64,000 bases of DNA from Pseudomonas sp. LS1212 (GCF_024741815.1 NZ_CP102951.1:3548001-3612000), one strand, 5' to 3'; positions 16,804 through 26,351 are shown, counted from the stretch's first letter. Notes: generated by a model not told the origin, from the letters alone. A program made the numbers and translations.

Positions 16804-18858
16804 ATGTCTCACGCCCCTACGCTGCAAAGTTTCATCGCTGGCCGCTGGATCGGCCAACAAGGCGCCCAGGCCCTGCGCAGTGCCCTGGACGGCCATGTCC
16901 TGGCGTACTCCCATGAAGAACGCCCGGATTTCGCCGAAGCCGTCGAGCACGCCCGCACACAGGGGCTGACCGAACTCATGGCCATGGATTTCCAGCAGCG
17001 TGCAGCCCGCCTCAAGGCACTGGCCCTGTACCTGGCCGAGCGCAAGGAGCAGCTCTACGCGATTTCCCACCACAGCGGCGCGACCCGTGCCGACAGCTGG
17101 ATCGACATCGAGGGCGGCAACAGCACCCTGTTCACCTACTCGGGCCTTGGCTCGCGGGAATTGCCATCGGGCAACATCGTCCATGAAGGCCCGGCCATCC
17201 CTCTGGGCAAACTGGGCAAGTTCGCCGGCAGCCATATCCTGGTGCCACGCGGTGGCCTGGCCGTGCACATCAACGCCTTCAACTTCCCGATCTGGGGCAT
17301 GCTGGAGAAGTTCGCGCCGAGCTTCCTCGCCGGCATGCCGTGCATCGTCAAGCCCGCCACCGCCACCAGCTATTTGACCGAAGCGGTGGTGCGGATGATG
17401 CACGAATCCGGCCTGCTTCCGGCCGGCAGCCTGCAACTGGTGATCGGCAGCACCGGTGACCTGCTCGACCGACTGCAAGGCCAGGACGTCGTGACCTTCA
17501 CCGGTTCGGCCGACACCGCGGCCAAGCTGCGGGTCAACCCCAACCTGATCCGCAACTCGGTGCCGTTCAACGCCGAAGCCGACTCGCTGAACTGCGCCAT
17601 CCTCGGCCCGGACGTCACGCCGGACGATGAAGAGTTCGAGCTGTATATAAAGGAAGTGGTCCGCGAAATGACCACCAAGGCCGGGCAGAAATGCACCGCC
17701 ATCCGCCGTGCCATCGTCCCGGCCAGGCATATCGACGCCGTGGCCACGCGCCTGCGCGAGCGCCTGGCCAAGGTGGTGGTGGGCGATCCGTCGATCGAGG
17801 GCGTGCGCATGGGTGCCCTGGCTTCCCATGACCAGCAAGCCGACGTCGGCGAGCGCTTGAACAGCCTGCTGCAAAGCTGCGACCAGCTGTTCGGCGCACA
17901 GGACGGCTTTGCCCCGCGCGGCGAAGGTGTCGCCGAAGGTGCGTTCTTCGCCCCGACCCTGCTGCAAGCCCGCGACCCCCACGCTGAAGGCGGCGCCCAC
18001 GATATCGAAGCGTTCGGCCCGGTCAGCACCCTGATGGCCTACGACGACCTGGACGAAGCCCTGGCCCTGGCTGCACGCGGCAAGGGCAGCCTGGTCGCCA
18101 GCCTGGTCACCAGAGACCCACAGGTCGCAGCCAAGGCCATTCCGGTCGCCGCCGCCTGGCACGGCCGCCTGCTGGTGCTGGACCGCGAAGCGGCCGCCGA
18201 ATCCACCGGCCATGGCTCGCCGCTGCCGCAACTCAAGCACGGCGGCCCCGGCCGCGCCGGCGGTGGCGAAGAGCTGGGCGGGCTGCGCGCGGTCAAGCAT
18301 TACCTGCAACGCGCCGCCATCCAGGGCTCGCCAACCATGCTCGCAGCGATCACACGCGAACACGTGCGCGGCGCCAAGGTCATCGAAACCGAGGTGCATC
18401 CGTTCCGCCGTTACTTTGAAGACCTGCAGATCAGCGAATCCCTGTTGACCCACCGACGCACGGTCACCGAAGCCGACCTGGTCAACTTCGGCTGCCTGTC
18501 GGGCGACCACTTCTATATGCACTTCGACGAAATCGCCGCCAAGGAGTCGCAGTTTGGCAAGCGTATCGCCCACGGTTACTTCGTATTGTCGGCGGCGGCC
18601 GGCCTGTTCGTATCCCCTGCGCCCGGCCCGGTGCTGGCCAACTATGGGCTCGATACCCTGCGGTTCATCAATCCGGTGGGCATCGGTGACACCATCCAGG
18701 CGCGCCTGACCTGCAAGCGCAAGATCGACCAGGGCAAGAAGAGCCCCCAGGGCATCCCGCAAGGGGTGGTGGCGTGGGATGTCGAGGTGGCCAACCAGTT
18801 GGGTGAGTTGGTGGCCAGTTATGACATTTTGACGTTGGTGGTTAAGCGGGTGGGTTAA
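16804..18858 (+). CDS. paaZ: PaaZ, bifunctional oxepin-CoA hydrolase / 3-oxo-5,6-dehydrosuberyl-CoA semialdehyde dehydrogenase
   Basis: A 684-residue fusion. The N-terminal aldehyde dehydrogenase domain (1-520) has Glu258 (FNAEADSLNC) and nucleophile Cys297 (KAGQKCTAIRR), two residues offset from the E. coli PaaZ catalytic pair as I recall it. The C-terminal MaoC hydratase domain (about 540-684) has GDHFYMHFD and AHGYFVLSAAAGLF. PaaZ opens the oxepin ring and oxidises the aldehyde with NADP+. GGAGG is 7 nt before the ATG at 16804. Both active sites look intact, although the cluster also carries PaaN. Confidence 0.93.
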   Translation: MSHAPTLQSFIAGRWIGQQGAQALRSALDGHVLAYSHEERPDFAEAVEHARTQGLTELMAMDFQQRAARLKALALYLAERKEQLYAISHHSGATRADSWIDIEGGNSTLFTYSGLGSRELPSGNIVHEGPAIPLGKLGKFAGSHILVPRGGLAVHINAFNFPIWGMLEKFAPSFLAGMPCIVKPATATSYLTEAVVRMMHESGLLPAGSLQLVIGSTGDLLDRLQGQDVVTFTGSADTAAKLRVNPNLIRNSVPFNAEADSLNCAILGPDVTPDDEEFELYIKEVVREMTTKAGQKCTAIRRAIVPARHIDAVATRLRERLAKVVVGDPSIEGVRMGALASHDQQADVGERLNSLLQSCDQLFGAQDGFAPRGEGVAEGAFFAPTLLQARDPHAEGGAHDIEAFGPVSTLMAYDDLDEALALAARGKGSLVASLVTRDPQVAAKAIPVAAAWHGRLLVLDREAAAESTGHGSPLPQLKHGGPGRAGGGEELGGLRAVKHYLQRAAIQGSPTMLAAITREHVRGAKVIETEVHPFRRYFEDLQISESLLTHRRTVTEADLVNFGCLSGDHFYMHFDEIAAKESQFGKRIAHGYFVLSAAAGLFVSPAPGPVLANYGLDTLRFINPVGIGDTIQARLTCKRKIDQGKKSPQGIPQGVVAWDVEVANQLGELVASYDILTLVVKRVG

Positions 18859-18890
18859 GTTTCCAAGTCAATATTGCCTGTCAGGGCCCT

Positions 18891-18981
18891 ATCGCTGGCA
18901 AGCCAGCTCCCACAGGGATCAGCTGTGTTCACAAAATTTATGGCTGTGCTGATAACTTGTGGGAGCTGGCTTGCCAGCGAT
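18891..18981. repeat. REP pair, family 2 (24-bp perfect inverted repeat)
   Basis: ATCGCTGGCAAGCCAGCTCC starts the left 24-nt arm (18891-18914), and its exact reverse complement occupies 18958-18981, 43 nt later. The identical pair of arms occurs at 51706-51778. This is a Pseudomonas REP/BIME arrangement between paaZ and mnhA. The rest of the 266-bp gap, including a short GGGCGC-ATA-GCGCCC hairpin at 18984, shows no clear gene or promoter. Confidence 0.92.
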
Positions 18982-19124
18982 TCGGGCGCATAGCGCCCGC
19001 AAAAAAATGTCATAAAAAATCTGCTTGATGTAGGCGTGTTGTAGGATCTTGGCACAGCTTGTGCCTTGGTGATCGAAGGACCGACACGTATGATCTGTTA
19101 CAAATTCCTGCAGATTAGAAATCT

Positions 19125-22046
19125 ATGTCATTGATAGTTCTACTGCTTCTGCCCTTTGTCGGCAGCTGTCTTGCGGCCGTGCTGCCGCACAACGCGCGGA
19201 ACAGTGAATCCCTCCTGGCCGGCCTGATCGCATTGCTCGGCACGGTTTCAGTCGCCCTGCTCTACCCGCAGATCGCCAATGGCGGGGTGATTCGCGAAGA
19301 ATATTTCTGGCTGCCGAGCCTGGGCCTGAACCTGGTCCTGCGCATGGACGGCTTTGCCTGGCTGTTCTCCATGCTGGTGCTGGGCATCGGTACGCTGGTG
19401 TCGTTGTATGCGCGCTACTACATGTCGCCGGACGACCCGGTGCCGCGCTTTTTCGCCTTTTTCCTGGCCTTCATGGGCGCCATGCTCGGCCTGGTGATCT
19501 CCGGCAACCTGATCCAGATGGTGTTCTTCTGGGAACTCACCAGCCTGTTTTCCTTTCTGCTGATCGGTTACTGGCACCACCGCGCCGACGCCCGGCGTGG
19601 CGCCTACATGGCCTTGATGGTCACGGGTGCCGGCGGCTTGTGCCTGCTGGCGGGGGTATTGCTGCTTGGCCATGTGGTCGGCAGCTATGACCTGGACAAG
19701 GTGCTCGCGGCCGGCGACCTGATCCGTGCCCATGCCCTGTACCCGGTGCTGCTGCCCCTGATCCTGATCGGTGCACTGACCAAGAGCGCGCAATTCCCCT
19801 TCCACTTCTGGCTGCCCCACGCCATGGCTGCTCCGACGCCGGTCTCGGCCTATCTGCACTCGGCCACCATGGTCAAGGCCGGGGTGTTCTTGCTGGCGCG
19901 CTTGTGGCCATCGCTGTCAGGCAGTGAAGAATGGTTCTGGATAGTCGGCGGCGCCGGGGCCTGCACCCTGCTGTTGGGCGCCTATGCCGCCATGTTCCAG
20001 AACGACCTCAAGGGCTTGCTGGCCTACTCGACCATCAGCCACCTGGGCCTGATCACCCTGCTGCTGGGCCTGAACAGCCCGCTGGCGGCCGTGGCCGCGG
20101 TGTTTCACATCCTCAACCACGCCACGTTCAAGGCCTCGCTGTTCATGGCCGCCGGGATCATCGACCACGAAAGCGGCACCCGTGACATTCGCCGCCTCAG
20201 CGGGCTGATACGGCTGATTCCATTCACCGCCACCCTGGCCATGGTCGCCAGTGCCTCGATGGCGGGCGTCCCCCTGCTCAACGGCTTCCTGTCCAAAGAG
20301 ATGTTCTTCGCCGAAACCGTGTTCATTTCCTCGACGGCCTGGGTCGAAGCCGCATTGCCCGTCATCGCGACCATCGCCGGGACGTTCAGCGTGGCCTACT
20401 CCCTGCGCTTCACCGTCGACGTGTTTTTCGGCCCGACGGCCACCGACCTGCCGCATACGCCCCACGAGCCACCGCGCTGGATGCGCGCACCGGTCGAGTT
20501 GCTGGTGCTGGCCTGCCTGGTGGTGGGAATGTTCCCGGCGCAGGCGGTTGGCCCGCTGCTCGCTGCCGCCGCCCTGCCGGTGGTCGGCGGTACGCTGCCG
20601 CAGTACAGCCTGGCTATCTGGCACGGCTGGAACGCACCGATGATCATGAGCCTGATCGCCATGTCCGGCGGCATCCTGTTCTACCTGTTGCTGCGCAAGC
20701 AGCTCAAGGCGGGACGCTTCGCGCATCCGCCATTCGTCCACCGCCTCGACGGCAAGCGCCTGTTCGAGCAGAGCCAGATCCTGATGATGCGCCTGGCGCG
20801 CCGGCTCGAACACAAGGTCAGCACCCACCGCCTGCAGGCGCAGTTGTTCATGCTGGTACTGATGGCCCTGCTCGCCGGCCTGCTGCCGATGCTCCCCCAC
20901 GGCCTGAGCTGGGGCGACCGGCCGAAAATCCCGGGCTCGGGCGTGTTTGTCATCCTTTGGCTGATTGCCATTGCCTGCGCCCTCGGCGCCGCCTGGCAGG
21001 CGAAGTATCACCGCCTGGCCGCCCTGACCATGGTCAGCGTTTGCGGGCTGATGACCTGCATCACCTTTGTCTGGTTCTCGGCCCCCGACCTCGCCCTGAC
21101 GCAACTGGTGGTCGAAGTGGTGACCACCGTGCTGATTCTGCTCGGCCTGCGCTGGCTGCCCCGGCGAATCGAAGAGGTCTCGCCATTGCCCGGCAGCATT
21201 CGCCGGGCGCGGGTTCGCCGGGTTCGCGACCTGCTGCTGTCGATCCTGGTCGGCGGCGGCATGGCGCTGCTTTCGTATGCCATGCTGACCCGTCCGACGC
21301 CCAACGACATTTCCTCGTTCTACCTCAGCCGCGCCTTGCCCGAAGGGGGTGGCAGCAACGTGGTCAATGTGATGCTGGTGGACTTCCGCGGCTTCGACAC
21401 CCTGGGCGAGGTCACCGTGCTGGCCGCGGTCGCGCTGGCGGTGTTCGCCCTGCTGCGGCGCTTCCGCCCACCCAAGGAAAGCATCCAGCTGCCGGCCCAG
21501 CAACGCCTGCTGGCGCCGGACGTGGTCACCGACCTGGTCAACCCGCGCAGCGCCAGCGACACCGCGCTGGGCTTCATGATGGTCCCGGCGGTGCTGGTGC
21601 GCCTGCTGGCGCCGGTGGCCCTGGTGGTCTCGATGTACCTGTTCATGCGCGGCCACAACCAGCCGGGCGGCGGTTTCGTTGCCGGGCTGGTGATGTCGGT
21701 GGCGTTCATCCTCCAGTACATGGTGGCCGGCACCCAGTGGGTCGAAGCCCAGATGAGCCTGCGCCCGCTGCGCTGGATGGGCATGGGCCTGCTGTTCGCG
21801 ACCCTGACCGGGGTCGGCGCGCTATTCTTCGGCTACCCCTTCCTGACCACCCATACCGCACACCTGCACCTGCCGCTGCTGGGCGATTTCCACATCGCCA
21901 GCGCATTGTTCTTCGACATTGGCGTGTTCACGGTGGTGGTCGGCTCGACCCTGCTGATTCTCACCGCGCTGGCGCACCAGTCGGTGCGCAGTCATCGGCC
22001 GAGCAGCGTAGCCAAATCCATTGCACCCCAAGGAGCCATTGCCTGA
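19125..22046 (+). CDS. mnhA: Mrp-type Na+/H+ antiporter subunit A (fused A+B)
   Basis: A 973-residue multi-pass membrane protein. Residues 1-470 are a NuoL/proton-translocating domain (HSATMVKAGVFLLARLWP; FQNDLKGLLAYSTISHLG; LNHATFKASLFMAAGIIDHE). The middle has MrpA-specific segments, and the last 150 residues are an MnhB domain (LVSMYLFMRGHNQPGGGFVA). Genes for A and B are separate in Bacillus but fused in Pseudomonas Sha/Pha systems. The complex expels Na+ (or K+) in exchange for H+. The ribosome-binding site is weak, so the exact start is not certain. Confidence 0.92.
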   Translation: MSLIVLLLLPFVGSCLAAVLPHNARNSESLLAGLIALLGTVSVALLYPQIANGGVIREEYFWLPSLGLNLVLRMDGFAWLFSMLVLGIGTLVSLYARYYMSPDDPVPRFFAFFLAFMGAMLGLVISGNLIQMVFFWELTSLFSFLLIGYWHHRADARRGAYMALMVTGAGGLCLLAGVLLLGHVVGSYDLDKVLAAGDLIRAHALYPVLLPLILIGALTKSAQFPFHFWLPHAMAAPTPVSAYLHSATMVKAGVFLLARLWPSLSGSEEWFWIVGGAGACTLLLGAYAAMFQNDLKGLLAYSTISHLGLITLLLGLNSPLAAVAAVFHILNHATFKASLFMAAGIIDHESGTRDIRRLSGLIRLIPFTATLAMVASASMAGVPLLNGFLSKEMFFAETVFISSTAWVEAALPVIATIAGTFSVAYSLRFTVDVFFGPTATDLPHTPHEPPRWMRAPVELLVLACLVVGMFPAQAVGPLLAAAALPVVGGTLPQYSLAIWHGWNAPMIMSLIAMSGGILFYLLLRKQLKAGRFAHPPFVHRLDGKRLFEQSQILMMRLARRLEHKVSTHRLQAQLFMLVLMALLAGLLPMLPHGLSWGDRPKIPGSGVFVILWLIAIACALGAAWQAKYHRLAALTMVSVCGLMTCITFVWFSAPDLALTQLVVEVVTTVLILLGLRWLPRRIEEVSPLPGSIRRARVRRVRDLLLSILVGGGMALLSYAMLTRPTPNDISSFYLSRALPEGGGSNVVNVMLVDFRGFDTLGEVTVLAAVALAVFALLRRFRPPKESIQLPAQQRLLAPDVVTDLVNPRSASDTALGFMMVPAVLVRLLAPVALVVSMYLFMRGHNQPGGGFVAGLVMSVAFILQYMVAGTQWVEAQMSLRPLRWMGMGLLFATLTGVGALFFGYPFLTTHTAHLHLPLLGDFHIASALFFDIGVFTVVVGSTLLILTALAHQSVRSHRPSSVAKSIAPQGAIA

Positions 22047-22390
22047 TGGAAGAAGTCATCGCAATTGCCATTGGCGTCCTGGCGGCTTCGGGCGTCTGGT
22101 TGATCCTGCGGCCACGGACCTTTCAGGTGGTCATGGGCCTGTGCCTGCTGTCCTACGGCGTCAACCTGTTCATCTTCAGCATGGGCAGCCTGTTCATCGG
22201 CAAGGAGCCAATCATCAAGGACGGCGTGCCGCAAGACCTGCTGCACTACACCGACCCGCTGCCCCAGGCCTTGGTACTCACGGCGATTGTCATCAGCTTC
22301 GCCATGACCGCCCTGTTCCTGGTGGTGTTGCTGGCCTCGCGCGGCCTGACCGGGACCGACCACGTGGATGGCCGGGAGCCTAAAGAATGA
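22046..22390 (+). CDS. mnhC: Mrp-type antiporter subunit C
   Basis: A 114-residue NuoK-like subunit with three hydrophobic helices (IAIAIGVLAASGVWLILRP; VVMGLCLLSYGVNLFIFSMG; ALVLTAIVISFAMTALFLVV). The ATG overlaps the mnhA stop by 1 nt, with AAGGAG about 10 nt upstream. The frame is open far upstream, but that part is mnhA read out of frame. It overlaps mnhD in an ATGA junction. Confidence 0.93.
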   Translation: MEEVIAIAIGVLAASGVWLILRPRTFQVVMGLCLLSYGVNLFIFSMGSLFIGKEPIIKDGVPQDLLHYTDPLPQALVLTAIVISFAMTALFLVVLLASRGLTGTDHVDGREPKE

Positions 22391-24072
22391 GCTGGATGCC
22401 GAACCTGATCATCGCGCCCATCCTGCTGCCCCTGCTGACGGCGTCGCTGATGCTGCTGCTCGGCGAGAAGCACCGCCCGCTCAAGGCACGCATCAACCTG
22501 ACCTCCAGCCTGCTCGGGCTGGGCATCTCGATTCTGTTGCTGCTGTGGGTCCAGGAGCAGGGCCAGGCCAGCTCCATCGGTGTGTACCTGCCGGGCAACT
22601 GGCCTGCGCCGTTCGGCATCGTGCTGGTGGTCGATCGTCTGGCGGCGTTGATGCTGGTGCTGACCGGCATCGTCGGTGTCAGCGCCCTGCTGTTCGCCAT
22701 GGCGCGCTGGGACCGGGCCGGGGCCAGCTTTCATGCCTTGTTCCAGATCCAGCTGATGGGCCTGTACGGCGCCTTCCTGACGGCGGACCTGTTTAACCTC
22801 TTCGTCTTCTTCGAAGTACTGCTGGCTGCGTCCTATGGCCTGATCCTGCATGGTTCGGGCCGCGCCCGGGTCTCGGCGGGGCTGCACTATATCGCGATAA
22901 ACCTGCTGGCCTCTTCGCTGTTTCTGATCGGCGCGGCGATGATCTACGGCGTGACCGGCACCCTGAACATGGCCGACCTGGCCCTGAAGATCCCGCTGGT
23001 ACCGGAGGCCGATCGCGGCCTGCTGCATGCCGGCGCTGCGATTCTGGCCACGGCGTTCCTGGCCAAGGCCGGCATGTGGCCGCTGAACTTCTGGCTGGTG
23101 CCGGCCTACAGTTCGGCCAGCGCACCGGTGGCGGCCATGTTCGCAATCATGACCAAGGTCGGCGTCTATACCCTGTTGCGCCTGTGGACCCTGCTGTTTT
23201 CCGACCAGGCCGGCGCCTCGGCCTTCTTCGGCGGCGACTGGCTGATCTACGGAGGGCTGGCGACCATCGCCTGCGCGGCGCTGTCAATCATCAAGGCCCA
23301 GCGCCTGGAGCGCATGGCCAGCCTGAGCATCCTGGTATCGGCCGGCATCCTGCTGGCCGCCATCGGCTTCGGCCAGGCCGCGCTGACGGCCGGTGCACTG
23401 TTCTACCTGGTCAGCTCGACCCTGGCCCTGTGCGCCTTGTTCCTGCTTGCCGAGCTGATCGAGCGCTCGCGCTCGGTGAACGAACTGCCGTTGGACGACG
23501 ACACCGATCTACTGCCACCACCGCTCGAATCCTTGCACCCACCCAGGGGCATCAACCTGGACGATGAACAGAAGGCCGTGGTCGGCCAGGTGATTCCCTG
23601 GACCATGGCGTTCCTGGGCCTGAGCTTCATCGCCTGCGCCCTGCTGATCGTCGGCATGCCGCCCTTGTCGGGTTTCATCGGCAAGCTGAGCCTGATCAGC
23701 GCGCTGTTCAACCCGCAAGGGCTTGGCATCACGCCCCGGCAGCCACTTTCACTGGCGGGCTGGCTGCTGGTGACACTGCTGATCCTGTCCGGGCTTGCGT
23801 CCTTGTTCGCCATGGCCCGGGTCGGTATCCAGCGCTTCTGGACTCCGCAGGACCGGCCCTCGCCGCTGCTGCGTCGCTACGAGTGCGTGCCTATCGTTGC
23901 CCTGATCGGCCTCTGCGTGCTGCTGACCGTGCGCGCCGAGCCGCTGCTGCGCTATACCAACGACACCGCCGCCGGTCTCGCCGACCCGCAACAATACGTC
24001 AGCGCTGTGCTGGGCACTCGCCCGGTGCCCGGCCCCGTCGCCCATCAGGCCGGTGTGGAGGTGCAACCATGA
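22387..24072 (+). CDS. mnhD: Mrp-type antiporter subunit D
   Basis: A 561-residue NuoN/NuoM-like proton-translocating subunit with about 14 helices, including the diagnostic FLAKAGMWPLNFWLVPAYSS and a second KAQRLERMASLSILVSAGI segment. It works with MnhA in the antiporter core. A hydrophilic insert of about 45 residues around 365-395 (acidic, DDDTDLLPPP) breaks the helix pattern. Overlaps with mnhC and mnhE show tight operon coupling. Confidence 0.92.
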   Translation: MSWMPNLIIAPILLPLLTASLMLLLGEKHRPLKARINLTSSLLGLGISILLLLWVQEQGQASSIGVYLPGNWPAPFGIVLVVDRLAALMLVLTGIVGVSALLFAMARWDRAGASFHALFQIQLMGLYGAFLTADLFNLFVFFEVLLAASYGLILHGSGRARVSAGLHYIAINLLASSLFLIGAAMIYGVTGTLNMADLALKIPLVPEADRGLLHAGAAILATAFLAKAGMWPLNFWLVPAYSSASAPVAAMFAIMTKVGVYTLLRLWTLLFSDQAGASAFFGGDWLIYGGLATIACAALSIIKAQRLERMASLSILVSAGILLAAIGFGQAALTAGALFYLVSSTLALCALFLLAELIERSRSVNELPLDDDTDLLPPPLESLHPPRGINLDDEQKAVVGQVIPWTMAFLGLSFIACALLIVGMPPLSGFIGKLSLISALFNPQGLGITPRQPLSLAGWLLVTLLILSGLASLFAMARVGIQRFWTPQDRPSPLLRRYECVPIVALIGLCVLLTVRAEPLLRYTNDTAAGLADPQQYVSAVLGTRPVPGPVAHQAGVEVQP

Positions 24073-24557
24073 GGCGTCTGTTTCCAGCACCCTGGCTGTC
24101 GCTGGCATTGTGGGGATTGTGGTTGCTGTTGAACCTGTCGCTGAGCCCGGGCAACCTGCTGCTCGGCGCCGTCCTTGGCGTGCTCGCCCCTGTTTTGATG
24201 GCGCCGTTGCGGCCCCTGCCGGTTCGCCTGCGCCACCCTGGCGTGATCGTTCGCCTGGTCCTGCGCGTCGGCATGGACGTACTGGTGTCCAATCTGCAAG
24301 TCGCCCGCGCCGTCTGGACTGCCAGGCGGCGGCCGCCGCACTCGGCGTTCGTCAAGATCCCGCTGGACTTGCGCAATGCCAACGGGCTGGCAGCGCTGTC
24401 GATGATCACCACAGTGATTCCCGGCACAGTCTGGTCGGAACTGGCCCTGGATCGCAGCATCCTGCTGATGCATGTCTTCGACCTGGTCGATGAGGCGCAG
24501 TTTATCGAACACTTCAAGACCACCTACGAACGCCCGCTGATGGAGATCTTCGAATGA
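24069..24557 (+). CDS. mnhE: Mrp-type antiporter subunit E
   Basis: A 162-residue MnhE/PF01899-type protein with two or three N-terminal helices (WLSLALWGLWLLLNLSLSPG) and a soluble tail containing the family motif SMITTVIPGTVWSEL. It overlaps mnhD and mnhF by 4 nt each. It is needed for assembly of the Mrp complex; no catalytic residues are expected. Confidence 0.92.
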   Translation: MRRLFPAPWLSLALWGLWLLLNLSLSPGNLLLGAVLGVLAPVLMAPLRPLPVRLRHPGVIVRLVLRVGMDVLVSNLQVARAVWTARRRPPHSAFVKIPLDLRNANGLAALSMITTVIPGTVWSELALDRSILLMHVFDLVDEAQFIEHFKTTYERPLMEIFE

Positions 24558-24832
24558 GTGGCCTGCTCGCCAACACCATCGTGCTCAGCCTGTTCATTTT
24601 CGCCGTGGCCATGCTCATGACCCTGATCCGCCTGTTCAAGGGCCCCTCGGCCCAGGACCGGGTACTGGCCCTGGACTATCTGTACATCCTGGCGATGTTG
24701 GTGATGCTGGTACTGGGCATTCGCTATGCCAGTGATACCTACTTCGAAGCCGCCTTGCTGATTGCCCTGTTCGGTTTCGTCGGCTCCTTCGCCCTGGCGA
24801 AGTTCCTGTTGCGTGGCGAGGTGATCGAATGA
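24554..24832 (+). CDS. mnhF: Mrp-type antiporter subunit F
   Basis: A 92-residue membrane protein with three helices and the MrpF signature LIRLFKGPSAQDRVLALDYL near residue 24. It overlaps mnhE and mnhG by 4 nt each. Some homologues have been linked to solute or bile-salt efflux, but in this operon it is the antiporter subunit. Confidence 0.93.
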   Translation: MSGLLANTIVLSLFIFAVAMLMTLIRLFKGPSAQDRVLALDYLYILAMLVMLVLGIRYASDTYFEAALLIALFGFVGSFALAKFLLRGEVIE

Positions 24833-25197
24833 CCGAGTACATTGAACTGCCGTTCTGGGTCGAACTGCTCACCGCCGCCCTGCTGCTGAGCAGCAGCCTG
24901 TTCGCCCTCACCGGCGCGCTGGGCCTGTGGCGCATGAAAGACTTCTTCCAGCGCATGCACCCGCCCGCCCTGGCCTCGACCCTGGGCGCCTGGTGCGTGG
25001 CACTGGCATCGATTGTGTATTTTTCGGTGCTCAAGGAGGGGCCGGTGCTGCATGCCTGGCTGATCCCGATTCTGCTGTCGATCACCATGCCGGTGACCAC
25101 ACTGCTGCTGGCGCGGGCGGCCTTGTTTCGCAAGCGCATGGCCGGTGACCCGGTACCGGCCGAAGTCAGCAGCCGCCGCAGCGACAGCGGCAGCTAG
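24829..25197 (+). CDS. mnhG: Mrp-type antiporter subunit G
   Basis: A 122-residue protein with three helices and the MrpG motif LGLWRMKDFFQRMHPPALAS, followed by a Ser/Arg-rich tail. It ends the mnhACDEFG operon, 5 nt before the convergent stop of the binding-protein gene. No terminator hairpin is visible in so short a gap, so the two transcripts must run into each other. Confidence 0.92.
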   Translation: MTEYIELPFWVELLTAALLLSSSLFALTGALGLWRMKDFFQRMHPPALASTLGAWCVALASIVYFSVLKEGPVLHAWLIPILLSITMPVTTLLLARAALFRKRMAGDPVPAEVSSRRSDSGS

Positions 25198-25202
25198 GGC
25201 GG

Positions 25203-26225
25203 CTATTTCAGGCTGGCACTCACGCGTGCGGCGATGTCCTCGGGCAACCAGGGCTGCCAGATGTCCGGATGCGCCTTGAGGAAGTCTTCGCTGGCCTGGC
25301 GCGGGTCCTGATGTTTCTCGCTCATCTGCGCCAGGGCCTTGTTCAGCGGTTCGATCGGGATATCGACCCTGGCGAAGAATGCCGCGACCTCGGGATACTG
25401 CTTCTGAAACGGCGTCGAGACGCCGATCGACAGTTTGGACGGCAGCGATCGGGTCGGCTGGGGATTGGGATTGGCAGGGTCGGTCAGGGTTTCCCAGGCC
25501 TTGGCATCGAACGGCGGCTCCTCGAGCTGGATCAACTTGTGCTTGCCCAGCAAAGGTGTCGGTGACCAGTAATAGAACAACACCGGCTTGCCGCGCTGGA
25601 TCGAAGAGTTGATCTCGGCATCCAGGGCTGCGCCCGAGCCGCTGCGAAAATTCACGTAGCTGTCGCTCAGGCCATAAGCCTTGAGTTTCTGCGCGTTGAC
25701 GATTTCCGAGGTCCAGCCGATCGGGCTGTTGAGAAAGCGACCCTTGCCGGGGGCTTCGGGATCCTTGAAGACCTCCTTGTAGCGCGGCAGGTCGCTGACG
25801 CTGCGCAGCTCCGGGGCCAGCGGCTCGATCCCGCGGGCCGGATCGCCCTTGACCACGTACTCCGGCACCCACCAGCCCTCGGTAGCGCCCTTGACCGTAT
25901 CGCCGAGGCTGACCACCTTGCCCTCGGCTTCGGCCTTGACCCAGACCGGACTGCGCCCGGCCCATTCTTCGCCGATCACCTGGATGTCATTCTTGGCCAG
26001 TGCCGTTTCCAGGGTGATCGTGGTGCCTGGCAGCATGTCGGTGGGTAACCCGTACCCCTTCTCGACGATGTGGCGCAGGATGCCGGTAATCAGGCTGCCG
26101 CTTTCCCAGTTCAGGTCGGCAAAATGAATGGGCGCCTCGGCGGCCTGCAACGGGGCAGTCGCAGTGGCCAATGTCAGGCTCAGGCCGGTCAGGGCGCTGG
26201 CCAACAGCGCGCGTATTGCTCGCAT
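25203..26225 (-). CDS. Periplasmic binding protein, glycine betaine/choline type (OpuAC family)
   Basis: A 340-residue secreted protein with a signal peptide (cleavage near LQAAEA|PIHF). The body matches the OpuAC/ProX family: GWTSEIVNAQKLKAYGL, FYYWSPTPLLGKHKLIQLEE, and several Trp/Tyr residues (EEWAGRSPVW, ATEGWWVPEYVV) that could cage a quaternary ammonium ligand. It should deliver glycine betaine or a related compound to an ABC importer. No permease or ATPase gene lies nearby, so it is an orphan. Exact ligand unknown. Confidence 0.8.
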   Translation of the reverse strand: MRAIRALLASALTGLSLTLATATAPLQAAEAPIHFADLNWESGSLITGILRHIVEKGYGLPTDMLPGTTITLETALAKNDIQVIGEEWAGRSPVWVKAEAEGKVVSLGDTVKGATEGWWVPEYVVKGDPARGIEPLAPELRSVSDLPRYKEVFKDPEAPGKGRFLNSPIGWTSEIVNAQKLKAYGLSDSYVNFRSGSGAALDAEINSSIQRGKPVLFYYWSPTPLLGKHKLIQLEEPPFDAKAWETLTDPANPNPQPTRSLPSKLSIGVSTPFQKQYPEVAAFFARVDIPIEPLNKALAQMSEKHQDPRQASEDFLKAHPDIWQPWLPEDIAARVSASLK

Positions 26226-26351
26226 GCTCGTGTACCTCGAATGGCGTCAGGGCTGCCGACCTCGTACTGGCATATCTTCAGTCAACTGACTGTAGCCGAG
26301 GTTCCTTCATTCGAGTGGTAGCGGTATCGAATCGCTTGCAAGCCCGGAAGA

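Noticed and set aside
19082..19124. ATG at 19090 as an upstream leader peptide for mnhA
   Set aside because: The frame is 15 codons, ends at the mnhA start region and has no convincing ribosome-binding site or attenuator structure.
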